The notes: generated from the letters alone by a model not told the origin. 64,000 nucleotides of DNA from Campylobacter sp. (GCF_019423325.1 NZ_JAHZBQ010000004.1:37673-101672); one strand, 5' to 3'. Positions 8,552 to 17,378 are shown, numbered from the stretch's first letter. A program made the numbers and translations.

Positions 8552-9454
8552 TTAGATCATATCTTTTAGTTTATTGCCGATACTCAGTGCGTCTTGGTGA
8601 CACACGTCGATACAGCGTCCGCATAGCGTGCAGTCGATCCCTTTTAGCATAAATTTGCTCTTATCGCCCAGGTTTTCGGATGCCTTTTTTTTGGTGATGT
8701 CTAGCACGTGCGAGACGAAGCAGACGTCTTGGCAAACGCCGCAGTGATCGCACCTGCTTTTATCCCAAGTAATCTTGCTAAGGCTAGCTTTCGCCGCAAT
8801 CGAATAGGTGCTGCCTAGTGGGCATAGGTGCGTGCACCACATCCGTCTGCTAAAAAATACTTCGAGCAAAAACACAAAAACTATCCAAAGCCCCGCCAGC
8901 GAGAAGCCGTAGATGATGAGGCGCGATAAAATTCCAACTACGTTAAAAATTTCAAAAACGAGCAGATCGGTAATCGCGCTTAGCACCAAAAATACCGCCC
9001 AGATCGCATATCGCATACCGCGAGGCAGGGCGCGCTCCTTGATGACGTGCTTAGCGATTAGCGTATTATGCAGCTTCTCGCCGATCTCGCTAAGCGCTCC
9101 GTAAGGACAGATCCACGAGCAAAACGCCTTGCCGCCCGCGATGAAATAAAACAGCAAGATCGTGCCCGAGCCGATGAGCAAATTTATCGGCAGATCCTTG
9201 TGCGCGGCGATCACCTCAAGAGTGGCAAAGGGATCGGCTAGGTGAAAGCCAAGTATCCGCGAGCCGCTGATGTCGCCCTCTAAAATTTGAATATCGGCGC
9301 GAAAGGAAAGCACGAAAAGCAGATGCACCAAAAATACCGTGGCGTAGCGCAGCGCCCGAATACTGGGGCGCAGTTTGCCGCTTTTATTTTTAAGCGCGAA
9401 GGTCGAGAAAAAGCTCGTATTTTTGATCGTGCATCGCGAATTATATTTATCCAA
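8552..9454 (-). CDS. nosH: NosH, NapH-like membrane quinol dehydrogenase component
   Basis: 300 residues with about four or five membrane segments. Two cytoplasmic-side CxxxCP motifs of the NapH/NosR type are present (CSWICPYG near 118 and CTHLCPLG near 215), followed by two 4Fe-4S motifs (CDHCGVCQDVC near 240 and CTLCGRCIDVC near 276). By analogy with NapGH it oxidises menaquinol and passes electrons to NosG. It stands in for the NosR system of clade I organisms. Spacing to nosC2 is 3 bp and to nosF 8 bp, indicating one transcript. Confidence 0.9.
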   Translation of the reverse strand: MDKYNSRCTIKNTSFFSTFALKNKSGKLRPSIRALRYATVFLVHLLFVLSFRADIQILEGDISGSRILGFHLADPFATLEVIAAHKDLPINLLIGSGTILLFYFIAGGKAFCSWICPYGALSEIGEKLHNTLIAKHVIKERALPRGMRYAIWAVFLVLSAITDLLVFEIFNVVGILSRLIIYGFSLAGLWIVFVFLLEVFFSRRMWCTHLCPLGSTYSIAAKASLSKITWDKSRCDHCGVCQDVCFVSHVLDITKKKASENLGDKSKFMLKGIDCTLCGRCIDVCHQDALSIGNKLKDMI

Positions 9455-9457
9455 GAC

Positions 9458-9904
9458 TTACTCTTTAAATTTTGAAATTTCATCCGCGAGCTTATCTAGG
9501 CTCTCGTCGCTTACGTTGGTTAGCAGTCCGCTCATCAGGCTGTTTTTGATCTTACCCGCTTTATAATCTTTGAGGCTTGCTAAAATTTGTTCCTTGCTCT
9601 TGCCGCCGATCGGCGGAGCGATCTTGCCGCGTCCGTCATCGCCGTGGCAGGGCGCGCAGCTTACCAGATAGGAGCTACTAACCTTAAAATCGCGCTCTTT
9701 GACGCTCTGCTGCAAAATTTTAATATTTTTCACATCCTTATCGTCGATGAGATCGACGCTTTTGCTCTGCGGTGCGGGCTTTGCTTGCGCTTGCGGCTTG
9801 ACTTCCTGCTGCGGCGCGCTAGAATCGTCCGAACTAGCCATAAAGATCATCAGCGCGATCAGTGCTACACCCAAAATCAAAGCTAAAATTTTGCCCGGTT
9901 TCAT
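9458..9904 (-). CDS. nosC2: Small monohaem cytochrome c of the nos cluster (NosC2)
   Basis: 148 residues: an N-terminal hydrophobic anchor (ILALILGVALIALMIF), a Gln/Pro/Ala/Lys linker, then a cytochrome c domain with haem motif CAPCHGDDG near residue 80 and a distal Met (SLMSGLL). It should be tethered to the outer face of the inner membrane and relay electrons from NosGH toward NosZ. It overlaps nosC1 by 4 bp. The name follows the Wolinella-type gene order rather than a sequence comparison. Confidence 0.85.
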   Translation of the reverse strand: MKPGKILALILGVALIALMIFMASSDDSSAPQQEVKPQAQAKPAPQSKSVDLIDDKDVKNIKILQQSVKERDFKVSSSYLVSCAPCHGDDGRGKIAPPIGGKSKEQILASLKDYKAGKIKNSLMSGLLTNVSDESLDKLADEISKFKE

Positions 9905-10533
9905 TTCTGCTCCTTAAATTGTTTGTTGAACTCGTAAATTTCTTTCGCCATCGTCTCTATCTGCTGCTCGCTCATGCCGTTTACGAGCTGCACCATAAGA
10001 GGATTAGGCTTTTCTTTGAATTTATACTTTTTAATCATATCCACGATCTGCGCGTCGGTTTTATCCAGAAGCGACGGACCTATGATGCCGTTGGCGTAGT
10101 CGTCGTGGCACGCTGAACAGCGCAGGATAAAATCGTGCCCAAGGCGCTTTTTCATCAGATCGAAATTTAGCTTTTCATATTGATTTTTGATGCTCGAATA
10201 TGCCACGATATTTTTGGTCGTCTCGTTCACGTCGCCGTTTAGATTAAAATTTACCTTTCGCTCGCCGTAAAAATCGTAGCTTACGAACTTATCGTCCTTC
10301 TTGGGCGCCTCGCCGCTTTTGACGCTTATGCGAGGCTTGGCGGTAGAATTTTGATCCGCTTTCTGCGATGCGGAATTTGAACTCGCAGAGCCTTGCCTTG
10401 CAGAGCCTTGCGAAACGGAATTTTGCCCTGCGGAGCTTGTCGCGGCAGAGCCTGAATCGCCGTCATCTCCGCAGCCGCATAGCAAAAGCGCCGCAGCTAG
10501 CGAGCAGAGGTAGAATTTAATGGAGCTTTTCAT
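9901..10533 (-). CDS. nosC1: Lipoprotein monohaem cytochrome c of the nos cluster (NosC1)
   Basis: 210 residues. The signal peptide has a lipobox ending at C21 (LCGC), followed by a Ser/Asn/Gln-rich linker of about 40 residues and a cytochrome c domain with CSACHDDY near residue 134 and a late Met candidate (GMSEQQ). A PglB-type sequon (DQNST, N62) sits in the linker. It probably carries electrons from the NosGH quinol dehydrogenase to NosZ or NosC2. It overlaps nosG and nosC2 by 4 bp each, so translation is coupled throughout. Confidence 0.85.
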   Translation of the reverse strand: MKSSIKFYLCSLAAALLLCGCGDDGDSGSAATSSAGQNSVSQGSARQGSASSNSASQKADQNSTAKPRISVKSGEAPKKDDKFVSYDFYGERKVNFNLNGDVNETTKNIVAYSSIKNQYEKLNFDLMKKRLGHDFILRCSACHDDYANGIIGPSLLDKTDAQIVDMIKKYKFKEKPNPLMVQLVNGMSEQQIETMAKEIYEFNKQFKEQK

Positions 10534-11345
10534 TGTTTTCCTTCATAGACTGATTTATAATCCGCCCGCGGGATTATCTCGATGATACGCGCGGGGCAGA
10601 GCTCTGCGCACGCGCCGCAGCCGACGCAAGCGCTGCGGATCTGCGGAGCGAAATGCGCGCCTGCTTCTATCATCGCGATGGCGTCAAGCGGCTGCGGGTA
10701 AGGGCACAGCGACGCGCATAGATCGCAGGGCTTGCCCTCTTTCGCCGCCAGCGCGGAGTTTAGCTCGCGCTCCTGCTCGGTCTTGGCGGGCTTTGGGCGC
10801 AGATCGCTAGATTTTAAAACCTGCCCGCGATACGCCAAACAGGCGTCTAAATTTTTAATCACGGCGATACCCATTTTGACCTTTTTAGGCTCGTTCGTCT
10901 CGTGGCTGAGCGCGCCGCTTGGACAGGCGAGCACGCAAGGAAGCGCGCCGCAAAGATAGCAGCCTCGCTCTTTGGCGTCGATGACCGGGGTGCCGATGTC
11001 AAAAAGATGGGTAATATCCAGCAGATAGATGCTGTGATAGGGGCAGACCTGCACGCATTGGCCGCACTTGATACAGCTACTGCGGAAGCCGCGCTCCGCC
11101 AGCGCTCCGGGCGGGCGCAGATATAAAGAGGTGGAATCCTCGCTAGAATTTTTTGCGGAATTTTGTTTTATGGAATTCGGCACGGAATTTTGCCCTGCAG
11201 AATTTACGGAATTTTGCTCGTTTAAATTTTGCACTTCACTGCCCGCGGAATTGGTAGAATTCTCATCCGCAAACAAGCTCGCTGCCCCAAGTGTCCCGAG
11301 CGCTCCGCCGAGTAGTTTTATCGCTTCGCGTCTATTCTTTATCAT
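10530..11345 (-). CDS. nosG: NosG, NapG-like periplasmic ferredoxin (four 4Fe-4S)
   Basis: 271 residues. The N-terminus NRREAIKLLGGALG is a twin-arginine signal. Four cysteine clusters follow: CIKCGQCVQVCP near 89, CYLCGALPCVLACP near 128, CDLCASLCP near 207 and CVGCGACAELCP near 240. By analogy with NapG it accepts electrons from NosH and passes them to cytochromes c in the periplasm. Between signal and first cluster is an Asn/Ser-rich linker (about residues 28-68) with a DENST sequon at N29. It overlaps nosD and nosC1 by 4 bp each. Confidence 0.88.
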   Translation of the reverse strand: MIKNRREAIKLLGGALGTLGAASLFADENSTNSAGSEVQNLNEQNSVNSAGQNSVPNSIKQNSAKNSSEDSTSLYLRPPGALAERGFRSSCIKCGQCVQVCPYHSIYLLDITHLFDIGTPVIDAKERGCYLCGALPCVLACPSGALSHETNEPKKVKMGIAVIKNLDACLAYRGQVLKSSDLRPKPAKTEQERELNSALAAKEGKPCDLCASLCPYPQPLDAIAMIEAGAHFAPQIRSACVGCGACAELCPARIIEIIPRADYKSVYEGKQ

Positions 11346-12547
11346 TGCCTCATCCTAGGTTTTGGATCTTTTAGCAGTAGCTCAGGCTCTGAAAACGGAG
11401 CGAGCTTGGAGATGAAATTTAAAAGCGCGATCCCGCTGGAGCCGTAAAAAAACCGCACGCTTGGCTTATGCGCCCAAAGTCTGTCGGCATAAGCATATGA
11501 GCTGTAGCTAACGTCACCGTAGCCGTCGCCATCGCGATCAAATCCGTCGTAATCGTCGAAATAGTTGCCACTCCATTCGTTTTGCAAGAGCTTGGATTGA
11601 GGCGTATCGTTTAGCACGATCTCCATATTTCCTTTAAATTTATTGTTTTTAAATACGCTTTTTAGCTGCGTGGCGTGGAATTGCACGCCGATGCTGTTGT
11701 ATTCGATATCGTTGTTTTCAAAAACGTTAAGCGAGCCCGGCTGATAGGGGGATTGATCCAGATAAAATCCGCGGGCATTGTAAACGACTTTATTATCTGT
11801 AACCCTGAAATTTGAGCTATCCTTCATACCGATGCCTACGCCGTAGGCGCCGTCCGCGTTGCGCACGACGTTGCGTCTGGCGATATTGTCGCTTGAAAAC
11901 ATAAAAAATAATCCCACGCTATTGCCGTCGTAGTAGTTATCCTCCACGACGTTATGTCCGGAGTTCATAAAGTGCAGAGAATAACGACAGCTATGGCCTT
12001 TATTGCCTGCGACAAGATTGCCATTAGAGAAGTAAAAAACGGTGTCGCGGACGTTATGGACGTCGTTATTTAAAATTTTATTGGCATTGGAGTACCAAAG
12101 CTTGATGCCGTCGCCTTTGAAACTCGTGCGGTAGGTATTGCTTGAAATTTCGTTGCCCTCGATCGTTACGTCGTTTGCCTTGCTTAGCACGACGCCGTAG
12201 AGCACGTCTTTGATGAGATTATTTTTTATGATTACGCTGTTTACGTCGCTTACGTTGATCCCAGCATCTTCGCTAAGATGCTCGAAGCCTCCGTTTTGAA
12301 TCGTTAAATTTTTGATCGTAACATGCGAAGCGCGGACGCGGATCACCGTTGCGTTGCGATCGCCTATGATCACGGCGGAGCGGTCTAGTCCGTCGATAGT
12401 AAGGGGCTTATCGATTAAAACGTTGCCGTGGTACTCGCCCGCGGCTAGTTCGATAATATCGCCCGCTTTTGCGCTATCGATCGCGTCTTGAAGCTCGCCC
12501 GCGCCTAGAATTAGGGCGAGCGAGAATGCAAGAAAGAAGAGCTTCAT
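11342..12547 (-). CDS. nosD: NosD, periplasmic beta-helix protein for NosZ copper-sulfide site maturation
   Basis: 401 residues with a short Sec signal (LAFSLALILGAGEL). The body is a series of parallel beta-helix repeats (VTIKNLTIQNGG, VIIKNNLIKDV, VTIEGNEISSN and so on), the CASH-domain pattern of NosD, with a C-terminal EWSGNYFDDYDGFDRDGDG segment typical of the family. NosD works with NosFY to build the CuZ cluster. It overlaps nosB and nosG by 4 bp each. Confidence 0.92.
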   Translation of the reverse strand: MKLFFLAFSLALILGAGELQDAIDSAKAGDIIELAAGEYHGNVLIDKPLTIDGLDRSAVIIGDRNATVIRVRASHVTIKNLTIQNGGFEHLSEDAGINVSDVNSVIIKNNLIKDVLYGVVLSKANDVTIEGNEISSNTYRTSFKGDGIKLWYSNANKILNNDVHNVRDTVFYFSNGNLVAGNKGHSCRYSLHFMNSGHNVVEDNYYDGNSVGLFFMFSSDNIARRNVVRNADGAYGVGIGMKDSSNFRVTDNKVVYNARGFYLDQSPYQPGSLNVFENNDIEYNSIGVQFHATQLKSVFKNNKFKGNMEIVLNDTPQSKLLQNEWSGNYFDDYDGFDRDGDGYGDVSYSSYAYADRLWAHKPSVRFFYGSSGIALLNFISKLAPFSEPELLLKDPKPRMRQ

Positions 12548-13320
12548 CTATACTCTCGTAGAAATTTTTTCTTAGAAAATAGCGCTAGTGCCGATAGCAG
12601 CGACAGGGCCAGCATCAGCCAAAAGCCAAGAGCCGGATATGAATGGGTAGTAAAATGCGCCACGCTACCGTCGCCAAACGCCGTAGGCATAAAAGGCTTT
12701 ATTTTAAACGCGCCCCAGTCTTGCAGGTTGTGCCCGAACCAATACAGCCAGCCCACGTAGCAGCCGATGAAAATAAGCGGCGCAATGATCGGCAGGATCA
12801 TAAGCAGAGTCTGCCCCTTGCCATCATAGTACAAAAACGCAAGCATTCCTATCGTCGCGATTATGAGATAATACGGCGATAGCGAGTGCTCGAGCGTGCC
12901 GCCGCGCCATACGGGATACATGCCGATATAGTGATTTAGGGTATTCATCTCGCCAACGTCGCCGCTAAAGCCGTCAACGTGGACGTAAAGTGGAATTCCA
13001 TCGGGGAAAGCCTCTTTTGGATAGTTCGGCGCTTCGAGTGAAATTTTCCACACTGGTATGCTAGGGACCCCCACTTCAAATTTATGCTCCAGCATCGCGC
13101 CTAGATCATTTTTAACATCACTAGGAATTAGGTGATTTTTATACGATGCTTTTGTATAAAAATTCCATATCGGTGCGGAGTATGCGGGTAGCTGCGAGAC
13201 GCTGCTAACCTGCCCCGATACGATTTTACCTTGGACTTTGAAAAATCCGAGCGTAGGGATGGTAAAAGCGACCGTCATAATAAGCAGCGCTAAAATCGCG
13301 TAAATTTTATATTTTGGCAT
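12544..13320 (-). CDS. nosB: NosB-like membrane protein of epsilonproteobacterial nos clusters
   Basis: 258 residues: one N-terminal membrane segment, a soluble stretch of about 120 residues facing outward by inference, then four or five further segments. The region DGFSGDVGEMNTLNHYIGM has clustered Met and His residues that could touch copper. Position directly after nosZ matches NosB of Wolinella-type clusters, whose biochemical function is not established. The gene follows nosZ after 42 bp containing a strong hairpin and has its own AAAGGAG site. Confidence 0.75.
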   Translation of the reverse strand: MPKYKIYAILALLIMTVAFTIPTLGFFKVQGKIVSGQVSSVSQLPAYSAPIWNFYTKASYKNHLIPSDVKNDLGAMLEHKFEVGVPSIPVWKISLEAPNYPKEAFPDGIPLYVHVDGFSGDVGEMNTLNHYIGMYPVWRGGTLEHSLSPYYLIIATIGMLAFLYYDGKGQTLLMILPIIAPLIFIGCYVGWLYWFGHNLQDWGAFKIKPFMPTAFGDGSVAHFTTHSYPALGFWLMLALSLLSALALFSKKKFLREYR

Positions 13321-13336
13321 TTCATCTCCTTTAAAT

Positions 13337-13356
13337 TCTCCCCCTTGCGGGGGAGA
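13337..13356 (-). terminator. Intercistronic hairpin between nosZ and nosB
   Basis: TCTCCCCC and GGGGGAGA make a perfect 8-bp, mostly G-C stem with a 4-nt loop, lying between the nosZ stop codon and the nosB ribosome binding site. No T tract follows. It could act as a partial terminator or as a 3' stabiliser that keeps nosZ message more abundant than the downstream genes. Confidence 0.65.
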
Positions 13357-13362
13357 GTGGGG

Positions 13363-15954
13363 TTAGTTAAGACCCGCGTTCTCATCGACCCATTTTAGGT
13401 ATTCGATGATATCTTTGATCTCTTCGTCTTTCATATGCTGATTTGGCATGCGAAGGTTGAAGTAATTTATCATTGCCTTAACGTAGTCGTCTTCGTAGAA
13501 TTTAGCAGGGTCTTTGATAAAATCGGCTACCCATTTCTCGCCGTTTTCGTGGCGGAGTAGGACGCCTGTTAGATCAGGACCCGAGCTTACTTGGCCGATG
13601 ACGTGGCAGCCGTTGCAGCCTCCGCGTAGGTAGGCCTTCTCGCCGTTAGATGCAGCCTCGCTCATAGGAGTGGAGAGCTCGCGGATCAGATTATTTTTAG
13701 CGCGAAGTCCGACATCCGCGGTTTTTACTAGGTACTGCCAAACTTGACCTTCCCAAAGTATCGCGCCGTTCATATCGCCGGCTTTTACCGCGGCGTCTGC
13801 CTTGGCTTTGGTTTCAGGAATTTTGCCGTATTGATCCAGCGCGTCATCGACTAAAGCCTTGACCTTAGGATATTTCTCGTAGTTTTTCTCTTTTAAGAAT
13901 TTAACGACTGATTGGATAACGTCGTCGGTGGCTTTATTCGTAGCTACTACCTTGTCGTATTCGGCTTTTAGAGCTTCTGGGCTAAGAGCTTTTAGCATAG
14001 ACGCTTTAGCTGAAGTGTATTTTTTATTCGGATCTTTTACATATAGATATCCAAACATCTCAAGGTGCAGCGCAGAGCAGAATTCCGTGCAGTAGAAAGG
14101 AAATACGCCTTCTTTATCTGCGATGAAATTTACGCTAGCAGTCTTACCCGGCTCAAGCGACATATGCAGATCGTAATCATCAACCGTAAAGCCGTGAGTT
14201 TCGTCCTCGGCACGCTCTAAATTTGTCATATAGATCGTTACGTTATCGTCCTTATTAACCTCGATGTGCTCAGGATTAATATGGCTGCGGATCGCTGTAG
14301 CATAGACTTTTACGTTTTTGCCGTCGCGCTCGATGCGCTCCTGACCTGCTAGCGTCATAGCAGGGTGTTGCTTGCCGGTACGAGAGTTTGTTCCCATAGT
14401 ATAGGTAGGTTTCGTATGAAGCTTGCTAGCTGCGATAGAAACTACGTCGTGCGGCTCGCCTAGACCGATAGGAAGATCGTAAAGCATCTCCATTTTAGGC
14501 CCTGTAATGTCGATCAGCTGGTGATTTTGCGGATGAAGCGGTCCGATAGGATTAAATCTATCGATCGAAAGCTTATCCAGCGCGATTACGTATTTACCGA
14601 CAGGCTTAGAGGATTTACCCTCCATAGAATCAAGGTGACCGATATTGTAGTGGACGTTGATCCTATCTAAAACCTTTAGCGTTTTGTAGTTCCATTTTAC
14701 GATCTGGCTATCAACGTAAAGCGATGTATAGATTACGCCATCTTGCGAATCGAAGGTGTTATGCAAAGGTCCAAGACCAAGCTCTGCTTGTCCGTGAAGC
14801 GTCTTTTGCATATCTAGGATCGGAATTCCGTATGGATCCTTGCCTGCATATTCTTTCTTATCAATTAGCTCTTTGATCTTTTTGAAATCATAAACGCTAG
14901 CGTGAGTATCTAGTTTACCGCCGATAATGATATAGCGGCCATCAGGGCTAACGTCAACGCCGTGAGGAGATTTAGCCTCAGGGATCAAAAATAGCGCTCC
15001 CGCTTTTACGGCGGCGTCTATCGTAACGATTCTGTGTCCGTTTACGACCTTATAGTTTTTGCTGTCTTGAGCAAGCTTTTCTAGAATTTGCCAGTTATAA
15101 ACGTGCAAGTAGTCAGTATCGTTGCGGCTCATACCGGCTTCCATCGGAGGCAGACCCTTTTCGATGCCGCCCGTGTACATTTCGGAGTTAAAGCTGTTGG
15201 TAAACGCCCAGCCAAAGCTCTCGCCCTTACCTGCGTCACTTAGATCTTGCATATATGGAGGAAGCTCTAGAGAAAAGGATTTATTTACGTCGATTTTGCC
15301 TTTATCGTAGTCAAATTTCCATAGCGTTACCGCGCCGCGATAGACTGCTTGATACTCCTCGATCGGGTGCCAGTCGTTATCAAAAGGGGCCGCGTATTGG
15401 CTGGTTTCGATGACGTATTCGGTATTAGGCGTTACGAAAGAGCCGCCGTGATCGCTTTTGATTACGGGATTTACGACTATTTGAGTAGTCTCGAAATCGG
15501 ATAAATTTATAACCGCGATTCTTGGGTTCGCCTTATCGTTGATAAAGAGATAATCGCCCACATACTCGCCGTTTTTTTCGCTGAAATTTGGATGGTGAGT
15601 ATCGCCCCAGTTGATCTCTTTGCCGTTAATAGAGCCCGATCTTAAGACCGCCTTGCTCTCCTCGTCAAAGCCGTATCCCTGCCAAGGCTCCGGGGTAAAT
15701 ACGCCGATATATTTGTAGATCCTCATCGACGGCACGCCGTAAACGAGCACCTGTCCGCTTTGACCACCGGAAGAGAAGACCATATAATCGTCCTTCCGAC
15801 CGGTCGGCTGATAAGTCTTAGCCGCCGCCAAAACGTCTTTTTCGCTTAAATTTCGTTCTTTCATCACGCGCTCTAGGTCACTATCTGCGGCACACAGGGC
15901 GCTTGCGGCGAACAAAACCGAGCCCAAAAGCACGGGTTTGAAACTTTTTAACAT
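13363..15954 (-). CDS. nosZ: Nitrous oxide reductase, clade II type with C-terminal cytochrome c domain
   Basis: 863 residues. A Sec signal (VLFAASALCAAD) rather than a Tat signal marks it as clade II. The N-terminal seven-bladed propeller carries the CuZ region (DTHHPNFSE near 118, DHGGSF, HGVDVSPDGR, HNTFD). The cupredoxin domain holds the CuA ligands C622, C626, H630 and M633 (FYCTEFCSALHLEMFG). A fused monohaem cytochrome c domain with CNGCH at 780-784 completes it. It reduces N2O to N2 in the periplasm using electrons from menaquinol via NosGH and NosC. Start ATG follows AAAGGATTAGT. It is the second gene of the cluster, 12 bp after the NapL-like gene. No key residue appears missing. Confidence 0.97.
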   Translation of the reverse strand: MLKSFKPVLLGSVLFAASALCAADSDLERVMKERNLSEKDVLAAAKTYQPTGRKDDYMVFSSGGQSGQVLVYGVPSMRIYKYIGVFTPEPWQGYGFDEESKAVLRSGSINGKEINWGDTHHPNFSEKNGEYVGDYLFINDKANPRIAVINLSDFETTQIVVNPVIKSDHGGSFVTPNTEYVIETSQYAAPFDNDWHPIEEYQAVYRGAVTLWKFDYDKGKIDVNKSFSLELPPYMQDLSDAGKGESFGWAFTNSFNSEMYTGGIEKGLPPMEAGMSRNDTDYLHVYNWQILEKLAQDSKNYKVVNGHRIVTIDAAVKAGALFLIPEAKSPHGVDVSPDGRYIIIGGKLDTHASVYDFKKIKELIDKKEYAGKDPYGIPILDMQKTLHGQAELGLGPLHNTFDSQDGVIYTSLYVDSQIVKWNYKTLKVLDRINVHYNIGHLDSMEGKSSKPVGKYVIALDKLSIDRFNPIGPLHPQNHQLIDITGPKMEMLYDLPIGLGEPHDVVSIAASKLHTKPTYTMGTNSRTGKQHPAMTLAGQERIERDGKNVKVYATAIRSHINPEHIEVNKDDNVTIYMTNLERAEDETHGFTVDDYDLHMSLEPGKTASVNFIADKEGVFPFYCTEFCSALHLEMFGYLYVKDPNKKYTSAKASMLKALSPEALKAEYDKVVATNKATDDVIQSVVKFLKEKNYEKYPKVKALVDDALDQYGKIPETKAKADAAVKAGDMNGAILWEGQVWQYLVKTADVGLRAKNNLIRELSTPMSEAASNGEKAYLRGGCNGCHVIGQVSSGPDLTGVLLRHENGEKWVADFIKDPAKFYEDDYVKAMINYFNLRMPNQHMKDEEIKDIIEYLKWVDENAGLN

Positions 15955-15966
15955 ACTAATCCTTTC

Positions 15967-17124
15967 TTAGAATTTTAAAATTTTGCCTGATTTGCTGACT
16001 ACGAGGATCGCTTCCCCGTCTGCGTACATCGCTAAAAATTCGCTTTTTAAATCCACAACCTCCTTTAATCCTGCTTTTTGATTTTCGTAAATTTTATCTT
16101 TAGTAGCGATAAACTGCGTGCTGCGGGCGCACACGATGGATTTGATCCAAGAGCCCACGCTTTTGCGCTCGCCGCTTTTTAAATTTATAAAATTCCCCTC
16201 TATATCGCCCGCAAACAGCGTCCCGTCGCAGTCTGCAAGAGCAGTGGCGATAGAGCCGCTTAAATTTTTATCGCCAGCTTCGGCTGAAATTTCGCTTTGA
16301 GTTTTAAGCTCCTCGTCTTGAAATTTTGCGCCTTTAAATTCTGAGCTTTGAAATTCCGCGTTCTTTGCGCCGCTAGCTTTCGTTTCGTTTTGCTCGGAGC
16401 CTTGCACGATTCTCGTGCTATTAAATTCTGCATCTTTAAATTTCACGCCACCAAGCTCTCCCTGCGCGGCGCGATTAGGCGCTGCATCGATGCCGCTAAA
16501 TTTAGTCGCGACAATATCTGCGCTAAAACAGGCTACGCCGTTCCAGCTTGCGACGCAAAGTCCGTTAGCGCCCAGACTAACGGCATTGATCCTGCCGTAA
16601 TGAAACGAAATTCCGCGCAGCCCATCTGGGGCGGAATTTCTATTTAAAGATTGCCCGTTTGCGGTGGAATTCTCACCTGGGGCGTAGCCGCCATCCGCGC
16701 TGTTATCAGGGTCTTCGTCTAATCTTATTAGTTGATTCTTATCTACTACCGCGTAAATTGCGTATTTTTCGGCATAGATCGCATCTATTTGGGCTGTGCC
16801 GCTACGCCCCGTCTTAAGCGCGCCTAAAAACTTTAATCTGTCGTTTAGTACCGCGATTTCGGCTCCGCCCCAAGCTAGATAAATTTTGCCGTTTTTAAAA
16901 TTTAGAGCCGTGATTTCGTTATCGCTGTATTTTTGCGCGAACTCCACATCCCATTTAGCAGTATCAAACATCCTAAGCTCGCCGCCACTGCCGCATAAAA
17001 GCAGTCGGTGCGAGCTTGCGTCGAATGCGCCCAGACGCAGCGTGGCATTTAGATCAAAGCTGCCGGCTGCTGCTATCTGCGATAAACAAATCAAAAAGGC
17101 AATACAAAATTTTTTAAAATTCAT
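15967..17124 (-). CDS. Periplasmic beta-propeller-like protein, NapL-like, first gene of the nos cluster
   Basis: 385 residues with a Sec signal (FLICLSQIAAAGS). Repeating strands such as LLLCGSGGELRMFD, KIYLAWGGAEIAVLND and GTLFAGDIEGNFINLKSG suggest WD/PQQ-type propeller blades, as in NapL of epsilonproteobacterial nap operons; I infer the resemblance from pattern, not alignment. Two low-complexity inserts (about 140-168 and 228-290) interrupt the blades. Three PglB-type sequons are present (DLNAT N26, EFNST N235, EQNET N246). It ends 12 bp before nosZ, so it is the promoter-proximal gene of the cluster. A role in nitrous oxide reduction is suggested only by position. Confidence 0.65.
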   Translation of the reverse strand: MNFKKFCIAFLICLSQIAAAGSFDLNATLRLGAFDASSHRLLLCGSGGELRMFDTAKWDVEFAQKYSDNEITALNFKNGKIYLAWGGAEIAVLNDRLKFLGALKTGRSGTAQIDAIYAEKYAIYAVVDKNQLIRLDEDPDNSADGGYAPGENSTANGQSLNRNSAPDGLRGISFHYGRINAVSLGANGLCVASWNGVACFSADIVATKFSGIDAAPNRAAQGELGGVKFKDAEFNSTRIVQGSEQNETKASGAKNAEFQSSEFKGAKFQDEELKTQSEISAEAGDKNLSGSIATALADCDGTLFAGDIEGNFINLKSGERKSVGSWIKSIVCARSTQFIATKDKIYENQKAGLKEVVDLKSEFLAMYADGEAILVVSKSGKILKF

Positions 17125-17249
17125 CTTAATCCACTCTTTGCGAAATGATACTCTCCCAAGGCTTAAAAATCGGTTTAAAGCTTGAGCTATAATGAAATTC
17201 TAAGATTTCTTAAAAGTTACGAAATTCTATGATATAAAAACAGCTCTAA

Positions 17250-17268
17250 GTGAAATTTTATTTTTCAC
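17250..17268. promoter_or_regulatory. Candidate Crp/Fnr-family operator for the nos cluster
   Basis: GTGAAA and TTTCAC form a perfect 6-bp dyad spaced by 7 nt in the divergent region between the nos cluster and the dcu gene. Reading toward nos, a TAGAAT box lies at 17229-17224. That places the dyad centre about 42 bases upstream of the expected start, the class II activator position. This is inference from spacing; the regulator is unknown. Confidence 0.4.
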
Positions 17269-17378
17269 ATTTTTGCTATATAAATTCCGCTTTAAAATTA
17301 TAATTTTAGTAAATTTTTATTTTGACAGATTTTTACAATTCGTAACGCTCCTTTAATTTTGTTTAAATAAAAAGTTAG

